DNA from: Aptenodytes patagonicus
Taxonomy: Eukaryota > Chordata > Aves > Sphenisciformes > Spheniscidae
Direction: 5' to 3'
Assembly (NCBI RefSeq): GCF_965638725.1
Contig: NC_134962.1
Span: 3,355,501 to 3,419,500, forward strand
DNA length: 64,000 bases
The notes under the pieces are model-generated. The model was not told where the DNA came from. It made no database searches and saw nothing but the letters and a program-made list of their open reading frames with translations. The position numbers and the translations under genes are program-made. How positions within the stretch are numbered: position 1 is the first letter of the stretch; each line of letters starts with the position of its first letter. Shown one piece after another: positions 16,101-28,214 of the stretch.

Positions 16101-18599
16101 GAAAAATGAAGTATCAGGAGCCTTGGAGAATCAAGGACCCAGAAGATACGCTATCTTGATACCTGGCTTATCTATTTTGAGTGATGTGCTGAACTCAGGA
16201 CAGAGGCCTTTTTCCACAAAAACAAAAAGGTAAAGCTGGAGCACAGCCAACAGAAATTAGTCTCTTCTGACTTAACATGATTAATTATCTGTTAAAAAAA
16301 CCCAAAAAAACCAAAAACATGGTACAGATGGAGAAGGGAAGAGAACTCGTCCCTACTCTTTTCATGGGCTAACTCTGTCCCTAGTTTTTACCTGGCTGCT
16401 GAAATTGGCTCACCAAAACATTCAGTGAGGAAGAACTGAGAGAAGGGGTGAGCACAAAGTAAGTATGTTTACGGGCTTTGCATCTTCAAACACTAGAAAA
16501 GGTTGCTATCTTGGTGCGGGGAAAGGTGGGTGAGAGCAGAAGTGACACCCCAGATCTGGGGAGACCATCTGTGTGCAATGCGAAGATGATGCCCTAGTGC
16601 CTATCACAAATAGTAGTTTTATGGGTCGCGCCTAAAGACCCTTGTGTGAGACACTACAAATGTAAGTAAGGCCAATTTGTAGACACCCAAAGTTTGAAAA
16701 AGAATAACTAGGGAAACCCAAGGGATAAACAAGTAAAGATGTATCGGCTGCAGAGGAAAGTCTCAGTCTACTGACTGCCTAATAGCGGGAAAGGTTTTAG
16801 AAAGTAGTGGAAAAAAGTTTTAAGGAGAGTAGTGCTGAGGGATTTGTAGATATCTCAGCATAAGCTTCTGCAGTGTTTAAGAAGGAGAGATAGATAAGGT
16901 GCTTATTAGACTGTTTTAGAAGCTGATTCATAGTTATTAATCTCTGCTAGGATTTCCCAGCAGGGTTTTCGGTTCAAACCAGTTAGAAACTATCACCATG
17001 TTATATGAGAGGAGGCCTAAACCGAAACAAAACTCGCATGATATAGATCACCAAAAAAGCTCCTTCTGCTTGATGCCAGGACGATGCAGATTCAGACCAG
17101 TAACCCAGGAGTAAATTTCCCAAATTAAGGGAAATTAGGCTCTAACAGGAAAAGAATTAGGAAGGAAAGGGAACGAGGCAGGGAAAGAACTGAGGTGCTG
17201 ATGGTACCATTTAAGTGAAGGTGACACAGGTGTTCAGTCAGCAAAGGTAGATACTCTGACTTGGGCTTTAACACAAAGATGTAGGGTTTTTTTTGTGGGT
17301 CGAAAGTGTAATGTGCTTTAGATGGTATTCACTGGGTGTGCAAAGTGAATCACTATTACGTTAAGATGGTGTAAGCCTCTTACCAAATGCGTGTAAGAGG
17401 AATTTAATACCTGTTTCACTGCTGGATCCCCTATTGCAGGCATCCCCCGTTCACTCTTGGTGTGCAATTCCTTGTTTTGCATGTTCCCTTTCCCTTGGTG
17501 TGTAATTCCTGGGCTTGAGCACTCCCTAGATGCTATATTTGTCCGTTAACAACGTTATTAGCTTTTCCCAGGGCATAAATCGCAGTGCAGCTTGGTCTAC
17601 CAAATCATAAGGTATTTCCCCTCCATGTGCTTTTCATTTATTGTAGCTGCAGAACAAAAATTAAACTGCTGCTTGCCTTTAATCATGGTGTCTTGTACTT
17701 TTGCACAGGAATCTGTTGGGGTTTTTTTTACCTCTTGGTGTTCCTGTGTGAAGTAAGTATTAATACTGCCCAGTTCTACAGGTGGAGAAAGAGGCTGACT
17801 ATGCTATCGGGCAAAAAGCTAATAGTAGCTTTTCCAACATTATCCTGAGCTTTTACCACCAGAAGTCTTGTATATAGAATGTAGACTTCTAAAAGACGTA
17901 ATCAAGTTACTCAATAGAATCCTGTAATTCTGTAGAATTAATGCTAAGTATGTTTTTGTTTCCTCATGTTTTTATTCCTTAATCCATCTTAGTAAACACT
18001 GCACCTGTCTGGAATCCAACTGAAATCAATGTTATCAACCCATGAGGAAAAATGTGCAGGATCAGGGTCTAATATCATAAATGCTGACAGTAGGAACAAA
18101 ACATCTAAATGGGAGTTAACTCTCTGTAACTATTTATAGCAGCTCAGATCCTGGGGAGTTCTCTGAGTTAGCCTAACCATTTTTTAAAGGGTGTTTACTG
18201 GGAAGCCTCCATGCAGTGGATAAGCACTTCCACAGCATTCCGTAACCTGGACCCAGAGGAAAGCATTACTGCAGCAATTGCTATTTGATTTTTCTAGAAC
18301 AGATGGAGTAGAATAGGAAAAAACAAAACCAAACCCTAATGGGATAAGCACAGGTGAGCAGTTGGGTCTGCAAGCAGCAGACAGGCTCCTCCGCCACGTT
18401 AATCCTGTGGCAAAGCTGTACTTGCCCTGTGAGAGAATTCAGCGTAAGCAAAACAGTATTTAGCACTGTTACTGTGTAGTTGTGCTTTGGCACTTGCAAC
18501 CTCATGAATAACGAATAAAACTGCAGTTCCTGTGAGGTAAGATCACCCCGTATTTTTGATAAGAAAACTGGGAGCAGGTGGTGTTGATCCCACAGGACT
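13191..18599. other. Intergenic region between GID8 and DIDO1
   Basis: No gene was recognised in this 5.4-kb gap between the two divergent CpG islands. Open frames such as 15310-15597 and 17585-17848 lack splice context and resemble nothing I know. The 13.2-14.3 kb part is moderately GC-rich and may hold promoter-proximal regulatory sequence. Confidence 0.45.
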
Positions 18600-18955
18600 C
18601 ATCTGCAGAGGAGGCCCTGAGGTGACCGGGGCGGCCTGCCTCCCGTTCTCCTCAGTGGCCGCAGGACGGCAGCGTGCGGCGGCCTAGAGCCCACGGGACG
18701 GGGACTCCGCGGGCAGCGGCGCCGCGACGGCTGCGTGGGGAACGGCTCAGCCTCCCCTCGAGGTGGAGGGAGACGGGGAGGAGCGGCCCCGGCTGCTGCA
18801 GAGGTGACAGGCCGGCGCCGCGGTTTCCCGCCCAGCGGCCCTGCCGTGAGGGAGCGCGCGCCGCCTGCCCGGGAGGCGGAGCCAACGCAAACCGAAGTCC
18901 TCCGGGAGCCGTGCGCAAAGCGGAGCGCTCTGGGCTGCCGTTGGCCGCCATGTCG

Positions 18956-18967
18956 GTCTCTATGGTA
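18956..18967 (-). promoter_or_regulatory. DIDO1: GTCTCTATGGTA element (reverse of the GID8 promoter 12-mer)
   Basis: This is an exact reverse complement of the TACCATAGAGAC elements at 12813 and 12848. It sits just upstream of, or at, the presumed DIDO1 transcription start. An exact 12-base match at three promoter positions suggests a common factor. Confidence 0.5.
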
Positions 18968-18969
18968 GC

Positions 18970-19083
18970 GGGGGAGGAGCGCCCCCGCCCAGCGCTCTGG
19001 AGCGGTTGCGAGGAGGAAATGGCGGCGCGGCTGGGCTGAGACCCGCGGCGGCGGCGGCGAGATCCCCCCACCCCCTCCCCGCG
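18970..19083 (+). other. DIDO1: DIDO1 noncoding exon 1 (5' limit estimated)
   Basis: A consensus GTGAGT donor begins at 19084 after CCCCGCG, inside the CpG island and upstream of the first in-frame DIDO1 coding exon. I take this as the end of a 5' UTR exon; the 5' limit is estimated. It contains an ATG at 19019 that opens a six-residue frame (M-A-A-R-L-G, stop at 19037-19039). If the exon is transcribed as drawn, this is an upstream ORF. Confidence 0.45.
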
Positions 19084-19573
19084 GTGAGTGAGGGAGGCAG
19101 CCGGAGAAGCACCGGGACGGGGGGAGAAAGGGAGCGGGGCCGCCGCTGCGGCAGAGGGGTCGCGGAAAAGGGGCGGCCGCCGCCTCCGGCCTGGACGCCT
19201 TTGGGCTCGACTAGAAAATGGAGGCGGGCGGGTGGTGCGGGTCAGGGCGGCCGGAGGGACCCCGGCGCGGGGGGGGGGGGGGGGCGGCGCGGCCTGTTTT
19301 CAGGGGACCGTCGGTGCGGCTGCAGGGCGCGGGCACGCCGGAGGCCTGGCCCGGTTCCAGAGGAGGTCGGCGACTCGATGCGGGGGCCCCGGAGGAAGCT
19401 AAAAGCCGCCGCCCCATAAGCCCATAACGTGGTTGGGCCGGAGCGGAGAGGACGCCCTCCCCGGGCGGAGCGGGCTAGAAGGCGGGCTTCTCCATGTTGG
19501 GGGGAAAGGAGAGGACGGTTGTGCTCTGAGGCGATCGACGTCATAATCAAGCTGACGCCGGCAAGCTTCTCCG

Positions 19574-19581
19574 TGACGTCA
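19574..19581. promoter_or_regulatory. Palindromic CRE (TGACGTCA)
   Basis: A full palindromic cAMP-response element lies about 490 bp downstream of the DIDO1 exon-1 donor. A second related GACGTCA lies at 19537-19543. CREB/ATF binding is plausible from sequence only. Confidence 0.45.
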
Positions 19582-20418
19582 CGACCGACTTTAACCGCCT
19601 TTCTCGTTCAGTTTCACCGTTGCCCTAGTACTGGACGAGGGGTTCTCCGCCGCGGCCCTGATGGGTGGCTGGGTGCGGGGGTAGCGCCCTTCGTCGGGGC
19701 GGTGCTCTTCGCCGCTGGGGACTCCAGAAACCCAACCGAAAACTCATTCCGGGGCTGGGGGGGTCTTCGGAGGGTGGGACTAAAACTTACCTGCCTTGAG
19801 GTGACGTTTGTTTTCTCTGGGCGATGGAGGTGATCTCCTTATTGGTGAGTTAAACAAGAAAAGTTGAACTTTACCATGTTCTGGTGACTTTCTTGCAGGG
19901 GTAAAGAGGAGGGGTTGAATTTTTAGGCAGTAGTAATTGTTGGCTGGCTTTAAATATTCAGTAAATTCCCTGTCAATAACTATTCCCCATCCCTTGCACT
20001 AATGTACTTAAATACTGTCTCTTGGAGGTGATGGTAGTTTGGAGCTGCTTATTTGGCTTGTAAAAGCCATTCTTTGATGGTGACCAAATTTTGTTTCATA
20101 CAGTTAAGTAGTTTTCAGTTTATACCTCCAAGTGATAGCTGTATTTTAGTAGTGGGTTAAAAAAATCTTACCGTTTTAGCTTGTCATTTTTAACTTGGAA
20201 AGAACGTTACAATCTTTTTAACGTGTTACAAAATGTATGTGTGTTACACTCTCCCTGCTGTTTGTATGTTCAGTAATTCAAAACAGTGTAACATGCTTTT
20301 TTCTTGCATGGGCTTTCATGTTTTCCTTCTAGGAACTTCAGGGAGACAAAAAAAATGCTGATTCCTTTTATTTAACTCAAAAGGATGTATATAGCATTCC
20401 TAGTTTCCCTGGTTAATT

Positions 20419-20439
20419 CCCCCCCCCCCCCCCCCCCCC
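20419..20439. repeat. Homopolymer run of 21 C
   Basis: An uninterrupted run of 21 cytosines inside DIDO1 intron 1. The complementary G run could form a G-quadruplex. Its length is also prone to sequencing error. Confidence 0.9.
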
Positions 20440-22702
20440 GATAATCTATTTGAGATTTTTTGCAGAAAGCTCTTTTGAATACTTAATCATCACAGCCTTG
20501 TTCAAGTAAATTTTTTGGCAGCTGATATCCAACTATATTTTGCTTTATTTTATGAGAACTTTTTCACTGTTTGCTTTTTTTATCTTTCTGTTTTACACAG
20601 TTTTCTTGTAAGTGGTAATTTGAATTGGTTTAGCTTCAACTGTCTTGTTGCTACTTCTACAAACAAAATTTACTAGCTGTTTAAGCAATTTAATTGCTGG
20701 TTAATGAAAAATGATAATGTGTAGTTACTGTACAAGTGTAGCATATACTGTGTTAATTGTAATAGATATTTGGGTTCTGCTCCACTTTTATGTATGCCAG
20801 CTGCTTGTTATCGTTCTTTGACATTTGGAACTTTCTATAGGAATAAATATAGAAGTATGCTCAAAATAGCTGTTCAGTTAGGCCTTAAATTTTTTTCCCT
20901 TGATGGTTCCAGAGACATATTGCACATAAAGGTTTTTTTAATGCACTTTGGTGGAAGAATAAAGGCTCACATTAGCCTTCAGCCTACTTTGAGACCGCAT
21001 GATTCCAGTGATTTGCAAATCAAATAATTGTTGACTTCAAGACTAGCATTGAAATAATGTTTTTTTTACAGAGTTTGTGTTATTTATTTTTTTAAGGGAT
21101 ATTTTAGTTGATTTCTGTTGGTATGCAAATGAAGTTTTTGCTCTGCTGCAAATGTATGTACACCACGAAATATAGATTTTAAAACAGTTCAAATATAAAA
21201 TAATACATATAATTCACACAGTGCTTCAGAAGGTGCTTTTCACATAACCAAGAGATGTCTTTTGAGTTTAAAAAAAAAAACCACACAAAAGCCTGAATCT
21301 CCCAAAAGCAATGCTAATAGAATTGTATGACTCCAGAATAGTAAATAAAATGGAATAAATATTTTTCAGTGTCTAGTGGACTCATCAAAAGGCAGTGTTT
21401 GTTCTACCTAATCCTGCTTCACTACTAAGATTTTCTGGCAGTAGATTATGTTATTTCTTTCCAGTTTAAGATAATAATTGTCTTTCTAGTTGTAATTTAC
21501 AACTGTGGGATTTTAATTCTATACAGCCTGAAACTTCAGCTAGAAATATTAAGTGGGGAGAGGAAGGGCAAGGATTATAGGGGTTAGGCTGAGAGTTTAT
21601 AAAATTTAACTGATAAAAATGGAAGAAGGGACTGTACTCGGCAAGAGTAAGAGTAGATGGGTTTTAGTTGACAGAATTGGTAGTGTCTATCTGCACTAGT
21701 TTTATTCTCTGGTGCAGTTTTTCTGCCTAGTGTCTCTTGTAGTGCTATGAATAGTAGGACAGTGGCAGGAGATTTAGGGAGAGGATTTTAATATAAGATT
21801 TATCTAGTTTACGCAAGAACTGGTAGCTTTTTTGTGTACTGTCAAGCCTCCTCACTAGGAGAATCTTCAGTCAACTGTCAGTTAATGCTTTGAGGGTTGT
21901 ACTACTGTTCAGTTTTTATCTAATACAGCTTCTGAAATAAGTGAATACTTCACAGTTATTAATAGTGGTAGTCTCAAGAGCATTGATAGACTTTGAGGTT
22001 AATAAAAATCTTAAATTTCCAGTTAGGGAGCTAAGACACAAAGATTAAATGTACATTATGTGTGTTCTCACAGTAAACCCTAATCAAAATTGGGAACTGA
22101 ACTGTGTTTACTGCATTTTTAATAACATAATCAGTATGCTGTAATTACTGTTTCACTAAATTCTGAAGGAGAAATTAATTTCTGTTTTACTTCATTTAAT
22201 GAAGTCTTTTTGATGCAATAAGAGTGAAAATGATAGCTGGTTTCAGATGTTATATTTTAGCTCACTCTTTACAAATGAAATAAGGGAAAAAAGTGTAAAA
22301 ACACAGGGTTTCTTTTTTTTTTTCTTCAACAGCTGTGCTGATAGAGTCAGAAATTGTAATCCTGCAGTTGTTTTGAGTCCATTTCTGTATGCATGGTTCG
22401 ACTGACAACAATAACTGGGCATGCCAGAGGATACAGATAGTTTAATTATAATGTAAACCTAACATTTTTTACATACAATAGTTTAGGATATGTAACTAGT
22501 TTATGTAGTGTTATAATGCCAATTTGACAAAAAGCCCGTACAGCTTTACTAGTTTGTGTAAAACTGTTTGAGAAGAGGGATTTTTAAGTACAGTGTAAGT
22601 ATTCAAGCTGAAGTTTGTCAGTTGTAGAATTGTAATCTTGAATGTTTAAAAATAAACAGGCTGTAGGATATTGAAGAGTTAAACTGTAAGGTTCTCAGAC
22701 TT

Positions 22703-22790
22703 AGCCCGAATAACTGTTGCTGTTTAGTTAACAGCCGAATAACTGTTGCTGTTTAGTTAACAGCCGAATAACTGTTGCTGTTCAGTTAAC
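22703..22790. repeat. 29-bp tandem repeat, three copies
   Basis: Three consecutive copies of a unit beginning AGCCGAATAACTGTTGCTGT and ending TTAGTTAAC. Copy 1 has one extra C, and copy 3 has a C in place of a T. The array is perfect head-to-tail with no spacers, so it is a small minisatellite-like duplication in intron 1. Confidence 0.9.
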
Positions 22791-25700
22791 AGCTGAGTGT
22801 TCCTAACAGCCATGATAAAGAACTAATTTCTTTGATACTTAAGCAGAGGAATGCCAAATTGCATGAATCACTTTTCCAAAGTGCGTTGTTTCCTGTGCAG
22901 TTGCTGAAAATGTATTTTCAGTGCTGCTGAAGAGGTCAAGTTCCGTAGCAGAAACTGAACATTAGGCAAATAAGTAGTATGTATTTGTAAAAATATTTCA
23001 TTCAAGGTGATGGAAAAGGAATGGTAAAGAGATTGTATATTGAGAAATACCCAATAACAATCAAAGTTTGTAACTATATTTCTGTTGCCTAAACTTAGGA
23101 CCGTTGCTTGTAAAATTGGCTTGTACTGGAGCCTTTAGAAGGTTTCTTGTACAGAGATGGTTATGTTTATTTTTTTAATCTAAGCTTTTGACCACAGAAA
23201 GCTGCCTTTTTTTTTTCTTAATCTGTGTAAAAGGGGGGGAGGGGGGAAAGGCAGAGCTATCTACACTGCTTGTGATTCTGCTCACAACTTTTTTTAATGA
23301 GCAAAATCTATTCGCTATCTCATTTTTGCTCATACTGTTCAGACCCTGAGAGCAGAAGTAATCCTGACCAAAAAATTCAATTTTATTTTGTTGTCTTTGT
23401 GTAAATTTTCATTGTTAGGGCAGATATGGGAGTAGCTTACTCAGAAAAATGTGAATAAAGGCTTCAGAAGGTGGTATAGGAGTAGTAAAAAAGCCAAATG
23501 TCAGTCTGTTAGTAAGCCAGTAGAGTGTATCTGCCTAGTCTTTTAAGCACCCATGAAGCTCTGGACTAGAAAATACCAGTGGCATGTGTATAATACTTTT
23601 CTTTCCTCTTAAAATTAGTTAATGTTTTCTCAAGTGCAGAAAACACTAAACTGAATATGAAGTTTGTTTATCACACACAGTTATGGGCCTACGGGTTGGA
23701 GGATGTGCATAGTGTAAGTGCCTTATGTTAAGGTGTGACCTTTATTAAAGTTCTGTCAGTACAGTTGTCAGTTACAGTGCCTTCCCCAGCTACTAACAGA
23801 CAGAGCGGTGCTGGCAGAAGCTCTAATGTGTACACAAATATCTTAGAATCTGTTTGCTAACGTAACATTTTTCATTCAAGGAATTTGAGTGAACTTTCAA
23901 AGTCTTGCTTCCTCCTGAGATAAACTGCTTCCTTACTTGGAAGGGCCTGTACTAGTGTGTTGATAGAGCTTCCTTATTATGTATGCAGCCACACTGATAA
24001 AACTGCTGCACCAGGATGGTGCACACCTGCTACCCCACCCTGCGAACAGAACGACTCATTCAGGTAAAAGTACGGTTTTGCAGGTGTAATTACACCAATA
24101 TGAGGTGCTTATGCCAGCAGGGCTCTGTTGGTTAGGGATTGTACCCCTTAACTTTCCTGACTTGTGCAGTTGTGACAGTGAACATCCATAGTGTAGATAC
24201 GATCATAGTCTTGTCTGTTATTAAATAAAATTTTCATGTTTGCCAGATTTGTGGTGGGCCTGCTGCTAAAGTGCCTTGAATGTTTCTATGAGAAATTGCT
24301 ATTTAGCTAAATTTAGCTGTGGGAACTTCGCTCTGGTTCAAAGAAGCACTTTTTGCTACTTATCCAGAATAAAATATGCTTGTAATACCTGGTGCTGTTC
24401 TCATTCTGCTGCGCTACCTACTGAGTGGTCCATCCCTTCTTTCCTTTATTTTTTTCTGACTGTTCTGATCCTGTATGATGCAATCTGAAATAAGAATTTT
24501 TTTAAAAATGTTTTGCTTGGGGAGATGATTTTCTAGTCTGAAAGACATCAAAATAAACTTCAGTGTGTGTATTTTGTTTTGCATAAACCAGGGAGCTACT
24601 TTATGCGTTTTTGCTTGGAGTAGTTATGTTGTACTATGGAGTCACTCAGTGTCTTTTCTGTCTAACTGCTGCTGTGCACTAGAGTCTGCTGTGTGTGCAT
24701 GGTAATGTGATTCTGTGCATACACATTAAATTCAACACTTCCAGGAGGTCCCACATTCACTGCAAATGTGCAGGATTGCTGTCCTATGTGTGCGCGGTTA
24801 CCCGTCATGTGAGGCAGTGGCCTTCTTATGAGGCTTACGTAAGGTAAGTGAGTAGCTTGAAAGAAGTCATGGAAAGGATGATGGTGTATATATTAGTTTC
24901 AGACATGCAGTAGAGAGGGTTTATAATAATGGGTGACTAATGACATTGTAATTTGGAAAGGTTCATTTCTTTATTATTGCAAGCACGGAGACCAAGTGAA
25001 TGTATTTGTTTTGAAGGGAAGCTCTTTCTTTTACTTCTTGACATGAATACATTTGCTTAATTATTTTAAAAAGTAAGCTGTCAAGTTGGCTTGCTCTAAA
25101 GTTTATTGTTAATTTAGAATATTTCTTAAATACCTTTTTCAAGTGGAAAAAAATGATCCTGTGAAATTTCTAAATGTATTGAGTCTCATTTTTCATGAGA
25201 GAAAAATCTGGAAGAAAATTGAACACTTGTTTCTGCATCTTTGGAAATATAAAAAAAACGTAGTTAATGTTTACATTTTAAATCTCATTAGGTGATTGGC
25301 ATCAGCACTGCATATTGGCAGTACTTGGTATCATGTAAATGTGCATTTAATGGGCTCTCCTGTACCAAGACAAGTGTTTTGCACCATACCCTGGATGTTT
25401 AAAATAATTTTTCAACGCCAAACAAAAAAAAGCTGCATTCAAAGTCAGAAAGTCTGCAAACTGCAAAACTTCATTGAAATGTTTTTTTCTGGTTTTCCAG
25501 GCGTGTCTGATGGTAGAAATGTGGTAGTGACGGACACTACTGAATTATTCGTGATACTGCATCATGACACCACAAGGTCTTACAGTACCTTCAAAGATTC
25601 TGTGATAAAATGTCAGCAAGATTGAGGAAGGGGGGTTCAACAGAGATGCAGAAGCCTCTGAATTAATCCCCCCCCCCCGCCCCTGCTGGGAGATCTGATC

Positions 25701-28187
25701 ACATTGGTGTGCTAAGGTGTCCCTGGGGAGCTTTTCCCTCACATTGGAGACCACTGTGTGTGGGTACCATCACACACTTTCTTTCCACCATCTTCAAAGG
25801 GTGCAGATTCTCTATCCTCCGGTGCAACCATTTCTATCCTGGGGCAGCCTGATCTTCCATGCTAGTCCAGTCAGTTCTTTTCCATTACTTTTGGTAGGAA
25901 CTTAGATGGGGTACTACCCAACACTGAAAACTGAGGCTTTACAAGTATTAGAACCTGTCTTTGTAAAGGGAGATGGGGAGGTGAGGGAAGCAGCAGCAGG
26001 TCTGAGTGGAACGGTGTGATGTGAGACTGTATTGTAGATGTCAGTGGTGCCATCCCTGATAAATTAATAACGTGTTATGTGCATCTGGGGTTGAAATACT
26101 GTCATGATACTAAAAGCTACGTTAAAACTAGATCTTGGTGATACTTTGTCCTAATTTGGCTATATAGTACTGCTTATATTTGCCTATAATTATTACTGCC
26201 TCATGCAGTATTTAAGAAGAGTACACATTTCTTAAATTAAGATGAGGTATTTCTGAGGAATGTGGCTGTATTAATGAATTACGTATTACTGAATCTACAC
26301 TGCAAATTTCAAAGCTTGTTAATGTGTTAATTTTTTAAATGGGAATAATGTATTGACTCTAGAATAGGAAGGACTTAACTGCCACTTTTAAGTTGTTAGT
26401 ATTGTGGGTGTATGAGGTGGTAGGTTTGTTTATAATCTTGGAACTAATTAGTGTGTTTATAGCCAGCAAAGCATTTACAGATGAGTGTTACATTTTTTTG
26501 TAGCATTATTTTGTTTGTTTTTATTCTTCTGGGTCTAACTATAAGCAGTGAAATACTTGGATTTTATGCAAGTTTTATTTTAACATGATCTTTCAAATGT
26601 AAACTTCTTCGTGGCATAAAATCTTAGTATTTACCGGGGATGTCTGGACTTTTGACCTTGAACTGCAGCTTGTCTGTAGCAGTCAAGTAGTGAGATAGTA
26701 AATTATTTGGGGGACGGGGGAGGGAGTTCAGGATCGCATCAGTTTTCTTATGTCTCCCCGTATCCAGACTTGAGCCTTACGACTGCTGCCTCTCTCACTC
26801 TTCAACTCTCATTACTTCTCTCTTGTCACAACGTTCCCATTTCACAACTTTTTGAAAGGTGTTTTCCTTCTTTCAGAAGGAAGATACTTAAATCAGTAAG
26901 TGTGGATACATTTTATATGAAAATAAAAGACTATATACTAGTTGTGGGGCAAAATTGGTGCACTGTACTATCAGAGCATTTTTAGCACAGATGTGAGTAT
27001 TCTGTCAGGTCTGTGCATGCTGATGTGCACCTACAAATGTCAGGGATTCTCTGTGCCAGCCTTAAGATAGGCTTGGACCAAGTGGGTTCTCCTCAGAGGA
27101 GCGGTGGAACATTTAAGTTTCATCGTCTGATTTTCTGTTGCTTCTCATGTAAGTAGTCTGCTCTTGCAACTTTCGTGGACGAGCAGATGGAGGGAACTGC
27201 ACTGCAGCCCTGTGTGTACGTGGCTTTTTCTAGTGCTAGTACAGAACCTGTTTCCTGCTGTTCTTAGGGGTCAATGGATTGTACCTTTTGTCCATGGTCT
27301 GAATGGAACTGCTCATTTTTGTACAAAGTGGGTTTTGCCCTACTGACTTCCTTTGGGCTGCTTCTGTAATGCTTGTTGATGCAAGGGATTCATTTTGCTG
27401 CTGCTTAGTAGAAAGAGCGCAGGTTTCCCAGATGTCATCTTTGACAAATAGGGATGCAAAGTAATTTTCAATGGGATCAGTGTTCTGAGTGGGAGTGGCA
27501 TCAGCCAAGCCATACCAACATTTCTTTTATTTGCATCAGAAATTATGCCCTTATATGAGTTCTCAGTATTTTTTTTTTCTCATGTGATACTAATATATTT
27601 GCTTATTAGGAATTTTTTTAATGCCTAAAGGAGGCATAGGCGAAGCCCAGTGCCTCTTTTACAGGAAATAAAATGAGCAAATAGTGTCAGTTGTGATTGG
27701 AATCACTGTTACATCATTCTGGAAGGGATGATTTCTGTCCTGTTCGTAACACCCTACAGTTTCTTTGATACTTAAGAAACCTATCCTGGATATTTTGGTT
27801 CTAGCCAAATACCTTGCATGTCAGGCCTTCTACTCCTGAAGAAGCTCACAGAAAATACAACTAAAGGCCAGTTACAAGTCATTCTAACTGAAGCTAGTAT
27901 CTTAAATACTGGCACAGGCTGGATTTGTGTCAGGACGTGGAGATGAAACTGGTCACTGATGAATGATACCTGCTTTTAAAAGCTAGAAGGTATAAGACTC
28001 TTATGCTTTGAATTTCTTTGCAGATGCAAAGAGTCTTCTGTCTTCTCACTAACCCTAGTTTTCAGAACGCTGCTGAACCTTATATTGGCCGTTGTGGTGG
28101 TTTGAGGTTTCTGTCCTGTCCCTGGGCCCTAGCCATTGAATTTCCATAATGTATCTAAAACATTAACTGGAGCTTCAACATGAAGTC

Positions 28188-28214
28188 TTTTTTTTTTTTT
28201 TAAAAAAAAAAAAA
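28188..28214. repeat. T14A13 self-complementary tract
   Basis: Fourteen T followed directly by thirteen A, a perfect inverted repeat able to extrude a hairpin. Similar but shorter junctions occur at about 35200 and 56942-56962. It resembles no poly(A) tail of a retrocopy, because nothing recognisable lies upstream. Confidence 0.7.

Larger units (their letters stand above)
18600..19560 (+). promoter_or_regulatory. DIDO1: DIDO1 CpG island promoter
   Basis: This GC- and CpG-rich island covers the presumed DIDO1 first exon. It contains a YY1-like GCCGCCATGTCGG around 18945-18956, overlapping by one base a reverse-complement copy of the GID8 promoter element (GTCTCTATGGTA, 18956-18967). A 16-G run at 19269-19284 lies in the start of intron 1. 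No TATA box was found. Long open frames on both strands are a composition effect. Confidence 0.75.

Noticed and set aside
18652-19833. Open frames on both strands in the DIDO1 island
   Set aside because: The same GC effect; no similarity to any known protein and no consistent splice pattern.
22703-22790. Short regular repeat considered as a CRISPR-like array
   Set aside because: Units are directly adjacent with no unique spacers, and the context is a vertebrate intron.
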